Source: Bacteroidota bacterium (lineage in GTDB: Bacteria; Bacteroidota; Bacteroidia; Cytophagales; Cyclobacteriaceae). Taken from it: DNA of 64,000 nt. Each line of letters opens with the position of its first letter. Position 1 is the first letter of the stretch. The stretch covers positions 218,018-282,017 of the forward strand of contig JAFDZA010000002.1 in the NCBI GenBank assembly GCA_018267135.1, written 5' to 3'. The position numbers and the translations under genes were made by a program. Of this stretch, positions 53,485-63,706 are shown piece by piece. Below the pieces are notes generated by a model. It did no database searches. It was not told where the DNA came from and saw only the letters and a program-made list of their open reading frames with translations.

Positions 53485-55167
53485 CTATTTGACCAATTTT
53501 TTATACTTAATGCGGTGCGGCTGCTCATCGCCCAGGCGTTTTCTTTTATTTTCTTCGTATTCGCTGAAGGTGCCTTCAAACCAAAATACTTGCGAGTCGC
53601 CCTCGAAGGCAAGGATATGTGTGCAGACGCGATCTAAAAACCAACGGTCGTGCGAAATAATAACGGCACATCCTCCAAAATTTTCTAACGCTTCTTCTAA
53701 TGCGCGAAGGGTGTTTACATCCAGGTCGTTGGTGGGTTCATCGAGCAGCAACAAATTTCCACCTTGTTTCAAAGCAATGGCTAAGTGCACACGGTTGCGC
53801 ATGCCGCCCGATAGTTCTTTGACTTTTTTCTGTTGATCGGTACCGCTGAAATTAAATTTACTTACATAGGCCCTGGAGTTCATTTCTTTTCCACCCAGTA
53901 AGATCAGGTCGTTGCCACCGGTAATGGCCTGAAACACCGTGTCGTCCGGCTTCAGGTCGTCATGCTCCTGATCTACATAAGCAATCTTCACCGTATCGCC
54001 TACGGAAAATGTTCCCGCATCGGGTTTTTCTTTTCCGATGATCATTTTAAAAAGAGTTGTTTTTCCGGCTCCGTTGGGACCAATAATCCCAACAATGCCT
54101 GCCGGGGGCAGCATAAATGTCAGGTTTTCGTACAAAAGTTTATCGCCATACGCTTTCGATACACCGGTGGCCTCAATCACTTTATTTCCCAGCCGTGGCC
54201 CCGGTGGAATGTAGAGTTCTAGTTTTTCTTCTTTTTCCCGCGCCTCTTGCCCAATCAGTTTTTCATACGCGCTCAACCGTGCTTTTCCTTTGGCATGTCT
54301 TCCTTTCGGGCTCATGCGCACCCACTCTAATTCGCGTTCTAATGCTTTTTGGCGTTTGCTTTCTGTTTTTTCTTCCTGTATCAGTCGTTTTTGTTTTTGG
54401 TCGAGCCAACTGGAGTAGTTGCCTTTCCACGGTATGCCCTCGCCCCGGTCCAGTTCTAAAATCCATCCGGCTACGTTATCTAAAAAATAGCGGTCGTGGG
54501 TTACGGCAATGATGGTGCCTTTGTATTGGCGCAGGTGTTCTTCCAGCCACAGCACCGATTCGGCATCGAGGTGGTTGGTGGGTTCATCTAACAACAATAC
54601 ATCGGGTTCTTGCAACAACAAACGGCATAAAGCAATTCGTCTTTTTTCGCCCCCGGAGAGGTGCTCTACTTTGGCATCGGGCGGAGGGCATCGAAGTGCG
54701 TCCATGGCACGGTCTAATTTGTGATCTAATTCCCAGGCGTCAACGGCATCGAGTTTTTCCTGCACTTGTGCCTGCTTGGCAATGAGTTTTTCCATCTTAT
54801 CGGGGTCTTCCAGCACCTCGGGATCGGCAAATTTTTCGTTAATGGCCTCAAATTCTTTCAGCAGGGCAACGGTTTCTTTTACACCTTCTTCTACTATTTC
54901 TTTTACGGTTTTCGATTTATCGAGTTGAGGTTCCTGCTCCAACAACCCTACCGTGTAGCCCAGGTCTGAAACCACCTCGCCCTGGTATTCTTTGTCGAGG
55001 CCGGCAATAATGCGTAATAAAGAAGATTTACCGGAGCCATTAAGCCCCAACACACCAATTTTAGCTCCATAAAAAAAGGAGAGGTAAATATTTTTAAGTA
55101 CTTGTTTATTGGGCGGATAAATCTTGCTTACGCCCGACATGGAGAAAATAATTTTTTCGTCTGCCAT
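53485..55167 (-). CDS. ettA: Energy-dependent translational throttle protein EttA (ABC-F)
   Basis: The 560-residue protein has two ABC domains: Walker A GLNGSGKSS and GPNGAGKTT, signatures LSGGEKRR and LSGGMRNR, and Walker B LLLDEPTNHLDAES and LLLDEPTNDLDVNT. The linker has the arm region with KGRHAKGKARLSAYEKL. EttA controls the first steps of elongation on the ribosome according to ATP level. Length is normal. Confidence 0.95.
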   Translation of the reverse strand: MADEKIIFSMSGVSKIYPPNKQVLKNIYLSFFYGAKIGVLGLNGSGKSSLLRIIAGLDKEYQGEVVSDLGYTVGLLEQEPQLDKSKTVKEIVEEGVKETVALLKEFEAINEKFADPEVLEDPDKMEKLIAKQAQVQEKLDAVDAWELDHKLDRAMDALRCPPPDAKVEHLSGGEKRRIALCRLLLQEPDVLLLDEPTNHLDAESVLWLEEHLRQYKGTIIAVTHDRYFLDNVAGWILELDRGEGIPWKGNYSSWLDQKQKRLIQEEKTESKRQKALERELEWVRMSPKGRHAKGKARLSAYEKLIGQEAREKEEKLELYIPPGPRLGNKVIEATGVSKAYGDKLLYENLTFMLPPAGIVGIIGPNGAGKTTLFKMIIGKEKPDAGTFSVGDTVKIAYVDQEHDDLKPDDTVFQAITGGNDLILLGGKEMNSRAYVSKFNFSGTDQQKKVKELSGGMRNRVHLAIALKQGGNLLLLDEPTNDLDVNTLRALEEALENFGGCAVIISHDRWFLDRVCTHILAFEGDSQVFWFEGTFSEYEENKRKRLGDEQPHRIKYKKLVK

Positions 55168-55262
55168 AGAAAAAAGTCAGTTAAGGAGGCAAATATAAAC
55201 TTCGTAGCTCTTACCGCATGCGCGAAGCTGATTTTCATTTGTTAATTATGCAACGTGTGTCC

Positions 55263-55292
55263 TTGCATAATTTGAGATTAATTTTACTTTTG
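55263..55292 (+). promoter_or_regulatory. Promoter of the DUF2795 gene
   Basis: TTG at 55263-55265, a 19-bp spacer and TACTTTTG at 55285-55292 match the Bacteroidota consensus. The start codon is 24 bp downstream. Confidence 0.7.
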
Positions 55293-55315
55293 CGGGAAAT
55301 TTAAAGGGGGAACTT

Positions 55316-55537
55316 ATGTATTGGACATTGGAATTGGCTTCGTATTTGGAAGATGCGCCCTGGCCGGCCACAAAAGATGAATTAATAGATTTTTCAATTC
55401 GCTCGGGGGCTCCGCTGGAAGTGGTGGAAAACCTACAGGAATTGGAGGATGACGGGCAGCCGTATGAAAGCATCGAGGAAATCTGGCCGGATTACCCCAC
55501 CAAAGAAGATTTCTTCTTTAACGAAGACGAGTATTAA
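55316..55537 (+). CDS. DUF2795 small acidic protein
   Basis: The 73-residue protein is acidic, with the DUF2795 pattern YLEDAPWPATKDELIDFSIR, SGAPLEVVENLQELEDDGQ and a YESIEEIWPDYPTKEDFFF end. The family is common in Bacteroidota and of unknown function. It has its own promoter and terminator. Confidence 0.85.
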   Translation: MYWTLELASYLEDAPWPATKDELIDFSIRSGAPLEVVENLQELEDDGQPYESIEEIWPDYPTKEDFFFNEDEY

Positions 55538-55564
55538 ATTCTTTTTAAGCAAAAAAATCTGACT

Positions 55565-55590
55565 AAGGGCGGGCAACTGCCCTTTTTTAT
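55565..55590 (+). terminator. Terminator of the DUF2795 gene
   Basis: AAGGGC, loop GGGCAACT, GCCCTT followed by a T-run. It overlaps the end of the convergent amidohydrolase gene by a few bases. Confidence 0.7.
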
Positions 55591-57257
55591 TTTGCCCGAT
55601 AGACGATTTTTCCATCCATTACGGTCAGTTCTACGCTGGTTTTATATACGTTCATAGGGTCTATCGTAAATAAGTTGTCCGACAACACAATAATATCAGC
55701 AAAGTATCCGGGCAGCACTTTACCCTTTATTTTTTCTTCAAACGAGGAATAAGCTCCCCCTTGTGTGTAGGCTGTTAATGCCTCGAACATGGAAATTTTT
55801 TGTTCCGGCAGCCAGCCACCCACCGGTTTTCCTTCGGGAGTTCTTCTGGTTACGGCTACATGTATGCCGCGAATGGGGTCGAGGCTGATGGCGGCCGGCC
55901 AGTCGCTGCTATATACTAAATGGGCTCCGGCCTTCAGCAACGAAGCCCACGCAAATGAGTGGGGCAACCGCTTTTGGCCAATGGCTTTTCCCCAAACTTC
56001 AATAGTGCCCGGGTCGGCATGGATGGGTTCCATTGAGGCCATGACTCCAAGTTGTGCGAAGCGGGGCAAGTCGGTAGGGTTAATGGTTTCGATGTGCTCA
56101 ATGCGGTGCCTCCGGTTGGAAGTTGAATTTATTTTTTTAGCTTTTTCGTAGGCATCCAAAGCAGTTCGCACCGACCGGTCGCCAATGGCATGGGTATAGA
56201 TCTGAAACCCTTCTTGATCGAACCGGGCTACTAATTTTTCGTAGGCATCTTTTGGCAAACTGAAATGACCTGATAAGGCCGGAGCATCTGAGTAAGGGCT
56301 CAGCATCGCTGCCGTGTGCGATTCGATCACGCCATCGAGTACAAACTTTACCGTTTTGGCTGTTAGCATAGGGTTTTGGCCAATGGTATTTTTTATTTTA
56401 ATGTACTGAAGGATGTCGGCCTCCGTAGTTTGCTCGCTGATGGAAAAACAGGCAGATACTCTCGATGTGATATCGTTGTGGCGTAGCAGTTCTTCGTATA
56501 TACTTTCTTCTTCAGGTGAACCGCTGGCATTTTGCAAACTGGTAATGCCCAACGAAGAAACCAGATGGAAGCCTTTTTTAAAGGCACTCAGTTTTTCTTC
56601 GCGCGTAGGTTGCGGCACTACTTTCGTTACTAAATCCATGGCTCCTTCGGTCAGCACCCCGGTAGGCACTCCGGCTGCATCGCGCAAAACTTCGCCATAT
56701 CCGTTATACTTAAAATTTTTATCAATGCCGGCCAGTTCTAATGCTTTGCTGTTAGCCCAGGCGGTGTGGCCATCATAGGCTTTTAAAAATACAGGCCGGT
56801 CGCTCACGGCTGCATCCAGCATTTGTTTGGTGGGCATACTCCCGCCAAATCCGGGCAGGGCATAAAGCCAACCGCGTCCGGTAATCCAAAGTGATGTAGG
56901 ATTTTGGGCGGCAAAATCTTTTACCATCTGCTGCACTTCTCCGAGTGAGGCCGCCTTGAACAACATAACCTGGGTGAGTAATAAGCTACCACTGAGAAAA
57001 TGAATGTGGGCATCATTAAACCCGGCTATTAATAATTTTCCGTGCAAATCAATTTTTTCTGTTTTCTCATTTCCCAACTTCAATACATCCTGATCGGTAC
57101 CCACAGAAAGAATTTTATTTCCTTGAATCGCCACCGCCTGAGCAAATGACTTTTCATTTTCACCGGTCCATACCCGGCCATTAAAAAAAATAAGATTGGC
57201 CTGTGCCAGCGCACCGAACATTATGGTTTTGAATAAAAACAGGAGAAGGTATTTCAT
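55587..57257 (-). CDS. Secreted amidohydrolase, YtcJ-like
   Basis: From the ATG at 57257 the protein has 556 residues with a signal peptide (MKYLLLFLFKTIMFGALAQA); a start 30 codons upstream would hide it. The metal site is HIHFLSG, and later segments are GRGWLYALPGFGG, YTHAIGDRSVRTALDAYEKA, RHRIEHIETINPTD and SSDWPAAISLDPI. This is the YtcJ/exoenzyme-regulatory AepA type of amidohydrolase. Substrate unknown; the enzyme probably acts in the periplasm. Confidence 0.88.
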   Translation of the reverse strand: MKYLLLFLFKTIMFGALAQANLIFFNGRVWTGENEKSFAQAVAIQGNKILSVGTDQDVLKLGNEKTEKIDLHGKLLIAGFNDAHIHFLSGSLLLTQVMLFKAASLGEVQQMVKDFAAQNPTSLWITGRGWLYALPGFGGSMPTKQMLDAAVSDRPVFLKAYDGHTAWANSKALELAGIDKNFKYNGYGEVLRDAAGVPTGVLTEGAMDLVTKVVPQPTREEKLSAFKKGFHLVSSLGITSLQNASGSPEEESIYEELLRHNDITSRVSACFSISEQTTEADILQYIKIKNTIGQNPMLTAKTVKFVLDGVIESHTAAMLSPYSDAPALSGHFSLPKDAYEKLVARFDQEGFQIYTHAIGDRSVRTALDAYEKAKKINSTSNRRHRIEHIETINPTDLPRFAQLGVMASMEPIHADPGTIEVWGKAIGQKRLPHSFAWASLLKAGAHLVYSSDWPAAISLDPIRGIHVAVTRRTPEGKPVGGWLPEQKISMFEALTAYTQGGAYSSFEEKIKGKVLPGYFADIIVLSDNLFTIDPMNVYKTSVELTVMDGKIVYRAK

Positions 57258-57338
57258 GCAACTTAATTTCGATTTGAAATGTAGTAAATTCCGCAGCCAT
57301 CGGCCATCTTGCCAAAACAAATAATATTTGATTACGAA

Positions 57339-58586
57339 ATGAGGCACGGAAACTTTCCATATTGCTTTCCTAAAATTTTAGGTTTTGTATGCTTGCTGGT
57401 TCCCTTTTTCGGGGAAGCACAAAACAAACTTAATGCCCGGTTGTTTTACTCTAAGCCGAAGTTGCACTATAGCCCATCTAAAACCACCGGGCTAAACCTT
57501 GCCGGATACGAAATCTCTGTATTGCCCCCGGAAGACCACCGGGCCGATTTCTATGGTGAAGTAGTGTATAAAAATAAAAAAGTACATGCCGTAGAAGATT
57601 TTTTTGAATCGCCAGCTATGACTGAGATTCAACAAAAAATTATTTCAGATTTTAAAAAATTTAAAGCAACCAAAAAGCACGTTATTCCTGCTAAAAATAT
57701 AACCATCCATTCATCGGTTGAAATTTTTTATCCGCAAGTGCGCGGATTTATTCATGGTGAATCCTTTGCTAAAGTACGCCTGCAGTTGCAGGCCGATGTA
57801 GATCATTCCGTTTACCTTCGTAAGAAATATGAAACGCTTTATGTAACCGATAGCACCGATAAAGAGTTTGAGGGCACGCTGAGTATGACGATGGAAGATG
57901 GAGAAAATGTTACGGTGGGAATGGCACTTCGCCAATCACTGGATCAGTTTTATTCTGACTTGCACAAAGTGTTGACGTTGCCTCCACACAAAATAATTCT
58001 TTCTGGCCGGGTGCTCAACGGAAAAACCGGAACGGGGGTTGCTGCTAATCTTTTTTTTCAACCGGATTCATCTGCGTGCACCTCTTCAGTCGAAGGGCAT
58101 TTTGATAAAATTATTTCTGCGGCCAAACAAGAGGTACGTATCAGCGCCATCCATTATATTAATTATGCGGATATTTTTGATGCGGGTTCTTCAGATTTGA
58201 AAATGGTAGAGGCTGAGTTTAAAATTCAACCCGTTGAAAAAGGGATAAGCGTTAAGTTGAAAAATATTTTATTTCAAGTAAGCACTACTAATCTTCTTGC
58301 TGAATCCTATCCGGAGTTAGATTCGGTTTATCTTTTTTTAAAGACCAACCCCAGCGTGCAAATTGAATTGCAAGGTCATACGGACAACCGCGGCAATGCC
58401 GATCGCGATGTAGAACTATCACAGCAACGGGTGAACAAAATCAAAAATTATTTGGTAACAAAAGGAATTCGTGCCCAACGCATCCGAGGAGTAGGCCTGG
58501 GCGGAACCAAGCCCATTGCCGGCAATGATACGGAAGAAGGCCGGAGACTAAACCGCAGGGTAGAGTTTGTTATTGTAAAAGATTAA
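57339..58586 (+). CDS. OmpA-family outer-membrane protein
   Basis: The chosen ATG gives 415 residues starting MRHGNFPYCFPKILGFVCLL with a signal peptide. The N-terminal 270 residues are unrecognised, with a short carboxypeptidase-like or Ig-like part near residues 225-275 (KIILSGRVLNGKTGTGVAAN). The C-terminal OmpA domain (VQIELQGHTDNRGNADRDVE, LSQQRVNKIKNYLVTKGI, GVGLGGTKPIA, RRLNRRVEF) binds peptidoglycan. It links outer membrane and cell wall. Confidence 0.88.
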   Translation: MRHGNFPYCFPKILGFVCLLVPFFGEAQNKLNARLFYSKPKLHYSPSKTTGLNLAGYEISVLPPEDHRADFYGEVVYKNKKVHAVEDFFESPAMTEIQQKIISDFKKFKATKKHVIPAKNITIHSSVEIFYPQVRGFIHGESFAKVRLQLQADVDHSVYLRKKYETLYVTDSTDKEFEGTLSMTMEDGENVTVGMALRQSLDQFYSDLHKVLTLPPHKIILSGRVLNGKTGTGVAANLFFQPDSSACTSSVEGHFDKIISAAKQEVRISAIHYINYADIFDAGSSDLKMVEAEFKIQPVEKGISVKLKNILFQVSTTNLLAESYPELDSVYLFLKTNPSVQIELQGHTDNRGNADRDVELSQQRVNKIKNYLVTKGIRAQRIRGVGLGGTKPIAGNDTEEGRRLNRRVEFVIVKD

Positions 58587-58647
58587 CCATACGGGCCTAC
58601 AAATACCAATTCTTTAATTTGCCTGCCTGTAATCTCCTTCGTTTTCC

Positions 58648-58655
58648 TATTTTTG
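58648..58655 (+). promoter_or_regulatory. Possible -7 box of prfC
   Basis: TATTTTTG matches TAnnTTTG, 17 bp before the prfC start. A good -33 element at 19 bp is not visible, so the call is weak. Confidence 0.4.
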
Positions 58656-58671
58656 CGCCTCGATAAATTGT

Positions 58672-60255
58672 ATGGGTTTAGAACAGGAAATAAGCAAGCG
58701 CAGAACATTTGGCATTATCAGCCACCCCGATGCAGGCAAAACAACGCTCACCGAAAAACTGCTGCTCTTTGGAGGCGCTATACAAAAAGCTGGCGCTGTA
58801 AAATCATCGAAGATTAAAGACCATGCCCGCAGCGACTGGATGGAAATAGAAAAGCAGCGCGGTATTTCGGTGGCTACTTCAGTGATGGGTTTCAACTATA
58901 AAGAAGTAAAAATAAATTTGCTCGACACGCCCGGCCACCAGGATTTTGCCGAAGATACCTACCGCACCCTGACGGCCGTAGATAGTGTGATTATGGTAAT
59001 TGATTGTGTAAAAGGAGTAGAAACACAAACCGAAAAACTGATGGAAGTGTGCCGTATGCGCAATACACCGGTGCTGTGCTTCATCAATAAACTCGACCGC
59101 GAAGGCCGCGATCCGTTCGATCTGCTCGATGAAATTGAAGCGAAGCTCAATATCAAAGTTCGCCCGTTGAGCTGGCCCATCAGCATGGGCAAAACATTTA
59201 AAGGGGTGTATAGTTTGTACGAAAAAAAACTGCAGCTTTTTACGCCCAGCAAAACTACCGTAGAAGAAGGAATTGAAATTGCCGACATCCACCACGAGGA
59301 ATTAGATAAACTGATAGGGGAGAGTTATGCCCAGCAACTTCGTGCCGATGTAGAACTGATTGAAGGGGTGAACCCCGAATTTAATGTGGCTGATTACCTG
59401 GCCGGAAAAATAGCCCCCGTTTTTTTTGGAAGTGCCGTAAACAATTTTGGGGTAAAAGAACTGCTCGATACGTTCATCCGGATAGCTCCTGCGCCCATTG
59501 CGCGCGCTACCAACACACGCGAAGTAAAACCGTCAGAAAAAAAATTCAGTGGCTTTATATTTAAGATCCATGCTAACATGGATCCCAAACACCGAAACCG
59601 GATCGCCTTTATCCGGGTGTGCTCAGGCACGTTTGAACGCGGCAATAATTACTACCATGTGCGGCAAGAAAAAAGTTTACGCTTTTCTAATGCCACAGCC
59701 TTTATGGCGCAAGACCGCGAAACGGTAGATGAAGCCTGGCCCGGTGATATTGTGGGATTGTACGACACAGGAAATTTAAAAATTGGCGATACACTTACCG
59801 AAGGAGAAAAAATGATTTATACCGGCATCCCCAGTTTTTCCCCTGAAATTTTTAAAGAAGTGGTGAACCGCGATGCCATGAAAACCAAGCAACTGGAAAA
59901 GGGCTTGCAGCAACTGATGGAAGAGGGCGTAGCACAATTATTTACCTACGACTTGGGCAAACGTAAAGTGGTAGGTACGGTGGGCGCGCTGCAGTTTGAA
60001 GTAATTCAATTTCGGCTGAAGAATGAATACGGTGCTACGGTAGAATTTGTACCACAAAACATTCACAAAGCCTGCTGGATCAGCAGCACCGATGAAAAAA
60101 AACTACACGAATTCATGGCCTCCAAGCAGCGGCACATTGCCCGAGATAAAGAAAATAAATTGGTGTTTATGGCCGAATCGAAAGCCTGGTTGCAAATGGT
60201 ACAGGATAATTTTCCGGAGATTCATTTTCATTATACAAGCGAGTTTAAAGATTAA
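58672..60255 (+). CDS. prfC: Peptide chain release factor 3
   Basis: The 527-residue GTPase has [20 protein letters not shown], switch [36 protein letters not shown] and the RF3-specific C-terminus ([19 protein letters not shown]). RF3 removes RF1/RF2 from the ribosome after termination. Length is as expected. Confidence 0.96.
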   Translation: MGLEQEISKRRTFGIISHPDAGKTTLTEKLLLFGGAIQKAGAVKSSKIKDHARSDWMEIEKQRGISVATSVMGFNYKEVKINLLDTPGHQDFAEDTYRTLTAVDSVIMVIDCVKGVETQTEKLMEVCRMRNTPVLCFINKLDREGRDPFDLLDEIEAKLNIKVRPLSWPISMGKTFKGVYSLYEKKLQLFTPSKTTVEEGIEIADIHHEELDKLIGESYAQQLRADVELIEGVNPEFNVADYLAGKIAPVFFGSAVNNFGVKELLDTFIRIAPAPIARATNTREVKPSEKKFSGFIFKIHANMDPKHRNRIAFIRVCSGTFERGNNYYHVRQEKSLRFSNATAFMAQDRETVDEAWPGDIVGLYDTGNLKIGDTLTEGEKMIYTGIPSFSPEIFKEVVNRDAMKTKQLEKGLQQLMEEGVAQLFTYDLGKRKVVGTVGALQFEVIQFRLKNEYGATVEFVPQNIHKACWISSTDEKKLHEFMASKQRHIARDKENKLVFMAESKAWLQMVQDNFPEIHFHYTSEFKD

Positions 60256-60308
60256 TACGTTAACCCTTTGAGGGATTAAATCCGTAAGCCTTTTTTCTAT
60301 ATTTTAAA

Positions 60309-60995
60309 ATGATTCAACAATCGATCGCATCGCTTATTCTTTATGAAGACAATCATCTGCTTGCCGTTAACAAACCAACAGGGATGTTAGTGCAAGGCGA
60401 TGAAACGGGCGATGTGCCATTAGTTGAGTTGGGCAAAAATTATATTAAAAAAAAATATAACAAGCCCGGTGAAGTTTTTTTAGGAGTGGTTCATCGCCTC
60501 GATCGCCCCGTAAGTGGAGTGGTGGTCTTGGCCCGCACTTCTAAAGCACTCGAAAGAATGAATGCGCTCTTTCGCCATCGCGAAACCCTAAAAACGTATT
60601 GGGCTATGGTAAAGCAAAAGCCAAAAAAAGAAACCGATACGTTGATTCATTGGATTGCAAAAAATGAAATTACCAACAAAGTAAACGTGTTTGCCAGCGA
60701 AACAAAAGAAGCCCAACGTGCTGAGCTAACCTACCAACTTATACAAGAAAGAGATGGGTTTTTTTTGCTTGAAGTAACCCCGCTTACCGGAAGGCCGCAC
60801 CAAATCAGGGCTCAGTTGGCTTCCATCGGCTGCCCCATTGTGGGCGATTTAAAATACGGATATCCTCAACCCAATACCGACAAATCAATTTGCCTGCATG
60901 CCCTCCGGTTGGAGTTTATTCATCCGGTAAAAAAGGAAAAAATTTCCATCGAAGCCGATCTGCCGGATGATGGATATTGGAAACTTTTTAGTTAA
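60309..60995 (+). CDS. RluA-family pseudouridine synthase
   Basis: The 228-residue protein has the catalytic motif HRLDRPVSGVVVLARTSKAL, LLAVNKPTGMLVQGDE, and the ending GRPHQIRAQLASIGCPIVGD with CLHALRLEFIHP. There is no S4 domain, so it is RluA/TruC-like rather than RluD. The RNA target is not known. It starts 53 bp after prfC. Confidence 0.9.
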   Translation: MIQQSIASLILYEDNHLLAVNKPTGMLVQGDETGDVPLVELGKNYIKKKYNKPGEVFLGVVHRLDRPVSGVVVLARTSKALERMNALFRHRETLKTYWAMVKQKPKKETDTLIHWIAKNEITNKVNVFASETKEAQRAELTYQLIQERDGFFLLEVTPLTGRPHQIRAQLASIGCPIVGDLKYGYPQPNTDKSICLHALRLEFIHPVKKEKISIEADLPDDGYWKLFS

Positions 60996-61002
60996 TTGAG
61001 CC

Positions 61003-61308
61003 ATGTCTTGGCTTGATCGACTTCAACACCGGTGGAACGCAAAAAACAGCTGGCAGGTAATTGCCATTTTGCTCACCTTTATCTGCACCGGCTTCACTGT
61101 TCTGTTGATTAAGAAACCCATCTTGCTTTTCCTCTTCGGCAGCGATATCCCTCTGTGGGCCAAAGTAGTTTATTACCTGCTAATTCTTCCCATTTATAAT
61201 CTTTTTCTGTTAGGATATGGATTTTTGTTGGGTCAGTTTAATTTCTTTATTCAATTTGAGAAACGATTCTTTATTCGGATTGCATCCTACTTCAAAAAAA
61301 ATAGATAA
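61003..61308 (+). CDS. Small membrane protein, DUF6787-like (tentative)
   Basis: The 101-residue protein has two transmembrane helices (VIAILLTFICTGFTVLLI and VVYYLLILPIYNLFLLGYGF) and a basic C-terminus (KRFFIRIASYFKKN). Similar small proteins are widespread in Bacteroidota. Function unknown. It starts 7 bp after the pseudouridine synthase, so the two may be co-transcribed. Confidence 0.7.
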   Translation: MSWLDRLQHRWNAKNSWQVIAILLTFICTGFTVLLIKKPILLFLFGSDIPLWAKVVYYLLILPIYNLFLLGYGFLLGQFNFFIQFEKRFFIRIASYFKKNR

Positions 61309-61363
61309 TTGCAAATACTCTATCTCTGACAGGTGATCTTAAAAAACTAAAAAATTTAATGGT

Positions 61364-62716
61364 ATGAAAACAAGAAGAGACTTTATTAAAACCAGCGCGC
61401 TGGCGGGGGCTGCGTTTTCTATTCTGCCATCGCAAACAATTTTTGCAGCTCCGTCTGATAAAATCAGGTTGGGTTTTATTGGCGTGGGTGCCCGCGGCCA
61501 AAACCATTTAGAATTGGCGCTGAATCGCGAAGATGTGGAAGTGGTTGCCCTGTGCGATATTCAGCAGCGCATGATAGACATGAGCCTGGGGGTAGTAGCG
61601 AATGCCGGAAAACCCAAACCCCAGATTATTTTAGAGGGCCCGCAAGGCTATAAAAAATTATTAGACAACAAAGACATTGATGCCGTAATTATCGCCACCC
61701 CGTGGGAATGGCACACCCGTATGTGCCTCGATGCCATGAATGCGAAAAAGCAGGTAGCCTGCGAAGTGATTGTGGGCATGACAATAGATGAGTGTTGGGA
61801 AATTGTGCGCACCTCAGAAAAAACAGGTATGCACCTGATGATGCTGGAAAATGTTTGCTACCGTAGGGATGTAATGGCTGTAATGAACATGGTAAGACAA
61901 AATATTTTTGGCGAGCTCATTCACCTGCAAGGCGGCTATCAGCACGATTTGCGCGAAGTAAAATTCAATGACGGGAAACACATATATGGCCACGGTGTGG
62001 AGTTTGGCGAGAAAGGTTTTTCGGAAGCGCAGTGGCGCACGCAGCACTCGGTAACCCGCAATGGAGATTTATACCCCACCCATGGCATCGGCCCCCTTGC
62101 TATGATGACCAACATCAACCGGGGCAACCGGCTTACCCAATTGGTTTCGTATTCCACTAAAGCGCGAGGTCTGCACGAATACATTGTAAAAAACGGAGGC
62201 GAGAATCACCCCAATGCTAAAGTCAATTTTAAACTGGGCGATGTGGTAACAACCATGCTCCGCACGGCCAATGACGAAACTATTTTATTGCAGCACGATA
62301 CGGATTTGCCCCGGCCTTATTCGCTCGGCTTCCGCGTGCAAGGCACCCGGGGAATTTGGATGGATGTAAACCGCTCGATCTACATTGAAGGACAGAGTGC
62401 AAAACCACACCAATGGGAAGAAGCCAAAGTGTGGCTCGAAAAATACGACCATCCGTTGTGGAAAAAATATGGCAACGATGCGGCCGGTGCCGGCCATGGG
62501 GGTATGGATTGGTTTGTGATCAACGCCTTCATTGAATCGGTAAAACGGAAAACAACGCCTCCGCAAGATGTGTACGATGCCGTAACCTGGAGCGCCATTA
62601 CTCCGCTTTCCGAAAAATCAATCGCACAAAATGGCGCCAGCGTAGAGTTTCCCGATTTTACCAACGGCCGGTGGAAAAACAGAAAAAATGAATTTGCCCT
62701 GGATGACTCATATTGA
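61364..62716 (+). CDS. GH109-like alpha-N-acetylgalactosaminidase, Tat-exported
   Basis: The 450-residue protein begins with a twin-arginine signal (MKTRRDFIKTSALAGAAFS) and a Gfo/Idh/MocA Rossmann fold (IRLGFIGVGARGQNHLELAL). The GH109 features are MLENVCYRRDVMAVMNMVRQ, GYQHDLREVKFN, WRTQHSVTRNGDLYPTHGIG (with the Tyr and His of the active site) and GAGHGGMDWFV. GH109 enzymes use NAD+ to remove N-acetylgalactosamine; activity on other GalNAc substrates or a different sugar is possible. The protein acts in the periplasm. Confidence 0.85.
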   Translation: MKTRRDFIKTSALAGAAFSILPSQTIFAAPSDKIRLGFIGVGARGQNHLELALNREDVEVVALCDIQQRMIDMSLGVVANAGKPKPQIILEGPQGYKKLLDNKDIDAVIIATPWEWHTRMCLDAMNAKKQVACEVIVGMTIDECWEIVRTSEKTGMHLMMLENVCYRRDVMAVMNMVRQNIFGELIHLQGGYQHDLREVKFNDGKHIYGHGVEFGEKGFSEAQWRTQHSVTRNGDLYPTHGIGPLAMMTNINRGNRLTQLVSYSTKARGLHEYIVKNGGENHPNAKVNFKLGDVVTTMLRTANDETILLQHDTDLPRPYSLGFRVQGTRGIWMDVNRSIYIEGQSAKPHQWEEAKVWLEKYDHPLWKKYGNDAAGAGHGGMDWFVINAFIESVKRKTTPPQDVYDAVTWSAITPLSEKSIAQNGASVEFPDFTNGRWKNRKNEFALDDSY

Positions 62717-62775
62717 AATTACCTAATTAAATATATCTTGCCCGCTTTAAATTTAAGATCTTTAACCTCGAGAAA

Positions 62776-63345
62776 ATGATCAACTTAGTACTCTTTGGCC
62801 CCCCGGGCGCTGGCAAAGGAACACAAAGCGAAAAACTTATTGCTAAATATGGGTTTGTGCACATTTCTACGGGCGATCTATTCCGTTGGCACACCAAAAA
62901 CGATACCCCGCTGGGCAAGCGGGTAAAAGAAATTATGAACAGCGGAGCCTTAGTGCCCGATGAAATAACCATTGCCATGCTGAAAGAAGAACTGGATAAA
63001 AACCCGCAGGCCAAAGGGTTTTTGTTTGATGGCTTTCCGCGCACGGTGCCGCAAGCTGAAGCGCTTGATCAATTTATGAAAGACAACGGCACAGCCATTC
63101 ATTTTGTTATTGCCTTAGATGTGCCCGAGGCCGAAGTGCGCGCCCGTATAGCCAAACGCAGAACTATGGAAAACCGGGCCGATGACGAAGAAGAAAAACT
63201 GAACAAACGCATTACCGAATATTTTACCAAAACCATTCACGTTTTACCGTACTACCAAAATCAAAACCGTCTGCATACCGTGCGGGGCATCGGCCCCATT
63301 GAAGAAATATTTGAGAACATCGGTAAAATAATTGATCAAAAATAA
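62776..63345 (+). CDS. adk: Adenylate kinase
   Basis: The 189-residue protein has the P-loop FGPPGAGKGTQSEKL, HISTGDLFRWHTKN, LFDGFPRTVPQAEALD and the lid-less short form (RIAKRRTMENRADDEEEKLN). It makes ADP from ATP and AMP. It lacks the zinc lid, as do the Bacteroidota enzymes. Confidence 0.97.
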   Translation: MINLVLFGPPGAGKGTQSEKLIAKYGFVHISTGDLFRWHTKNDTPLGKRVKEIMNSGALVPDEITIAMLKEELDKNPQAKGFLFDGFPRTVPQAEALDQFMKDNGTAIHFVIALDVPEAEVRARIAKRRTMENRADDEEEKLNKRITEYFTKTIHVLPYYQNQNRLHTVRGIGPIEEIFENIGKIIDQK

Positions 63346-63420
63346 TATAGCGGGGTACCCCCAGTAACTTCAGCATTCCTTCTCTCCCTTTTGTTATCGT
63401 TGGCTGCAGGCTACCCGCAC

Positions 63421-63454
63421 ACCGGTGAAATCCAATCGTTTGGATTTCACCGGT
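63421..63454. repeat. 15-bp perfect inverted repeat after adk
   Basis: ACCGGTGAAATCCAA and its exact complement enclose a TCGT loop. No T-run follows, so it may be a dispersed palindrome or a strong RNA hairpin. It lies in the 63346-63827 gap, which has no intact gene. Confidence 0.7.
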
Positions 63455-63547
63455 TGAGTGAAAATGTGTACTCAAAAAAGTATCCCGAATTTATTACGAT
63501 AACACGTTTAGAGTGGATACATGTTCGGAAGGTGGATAGGTTTAAAG

Positions 63548-63652
63548 CTAGTCATTGCGCATTTGTATGGCACGCTCCACAAAGGTATCAACCCATTTTT
63601 CTACGGCATGAATGGCAGCCGATTTGTACTTATCTGTAATTTCTAAGTTCAA
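63548..63652 (-). pseudogene. Possible C-terminal gene remnant
   Basis: The minus strand reads LNLEITDKYKSAAIHAVEKW, then VDTFVERAIQMRND and a stop, 34 codons directly after an in-frame stop. It looks like the helical end of a real protein but has no start and no upstream part. Confidence 0.3.
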
Positions 63653-63706
63653 CTAATAAGTGCAACACAAGAGGTTGAAAGAAGGGAAGATTTCTATTCC
63701 CTCTCC

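Noticed and set aside
57258..57338. Upstream starts of the OmpA-family gene (57309) and of the amidohydrolase (57347)
   Set aside because: Both extensions overlap each other and would bury clear signal peptides that begin at 57339 and 57257.
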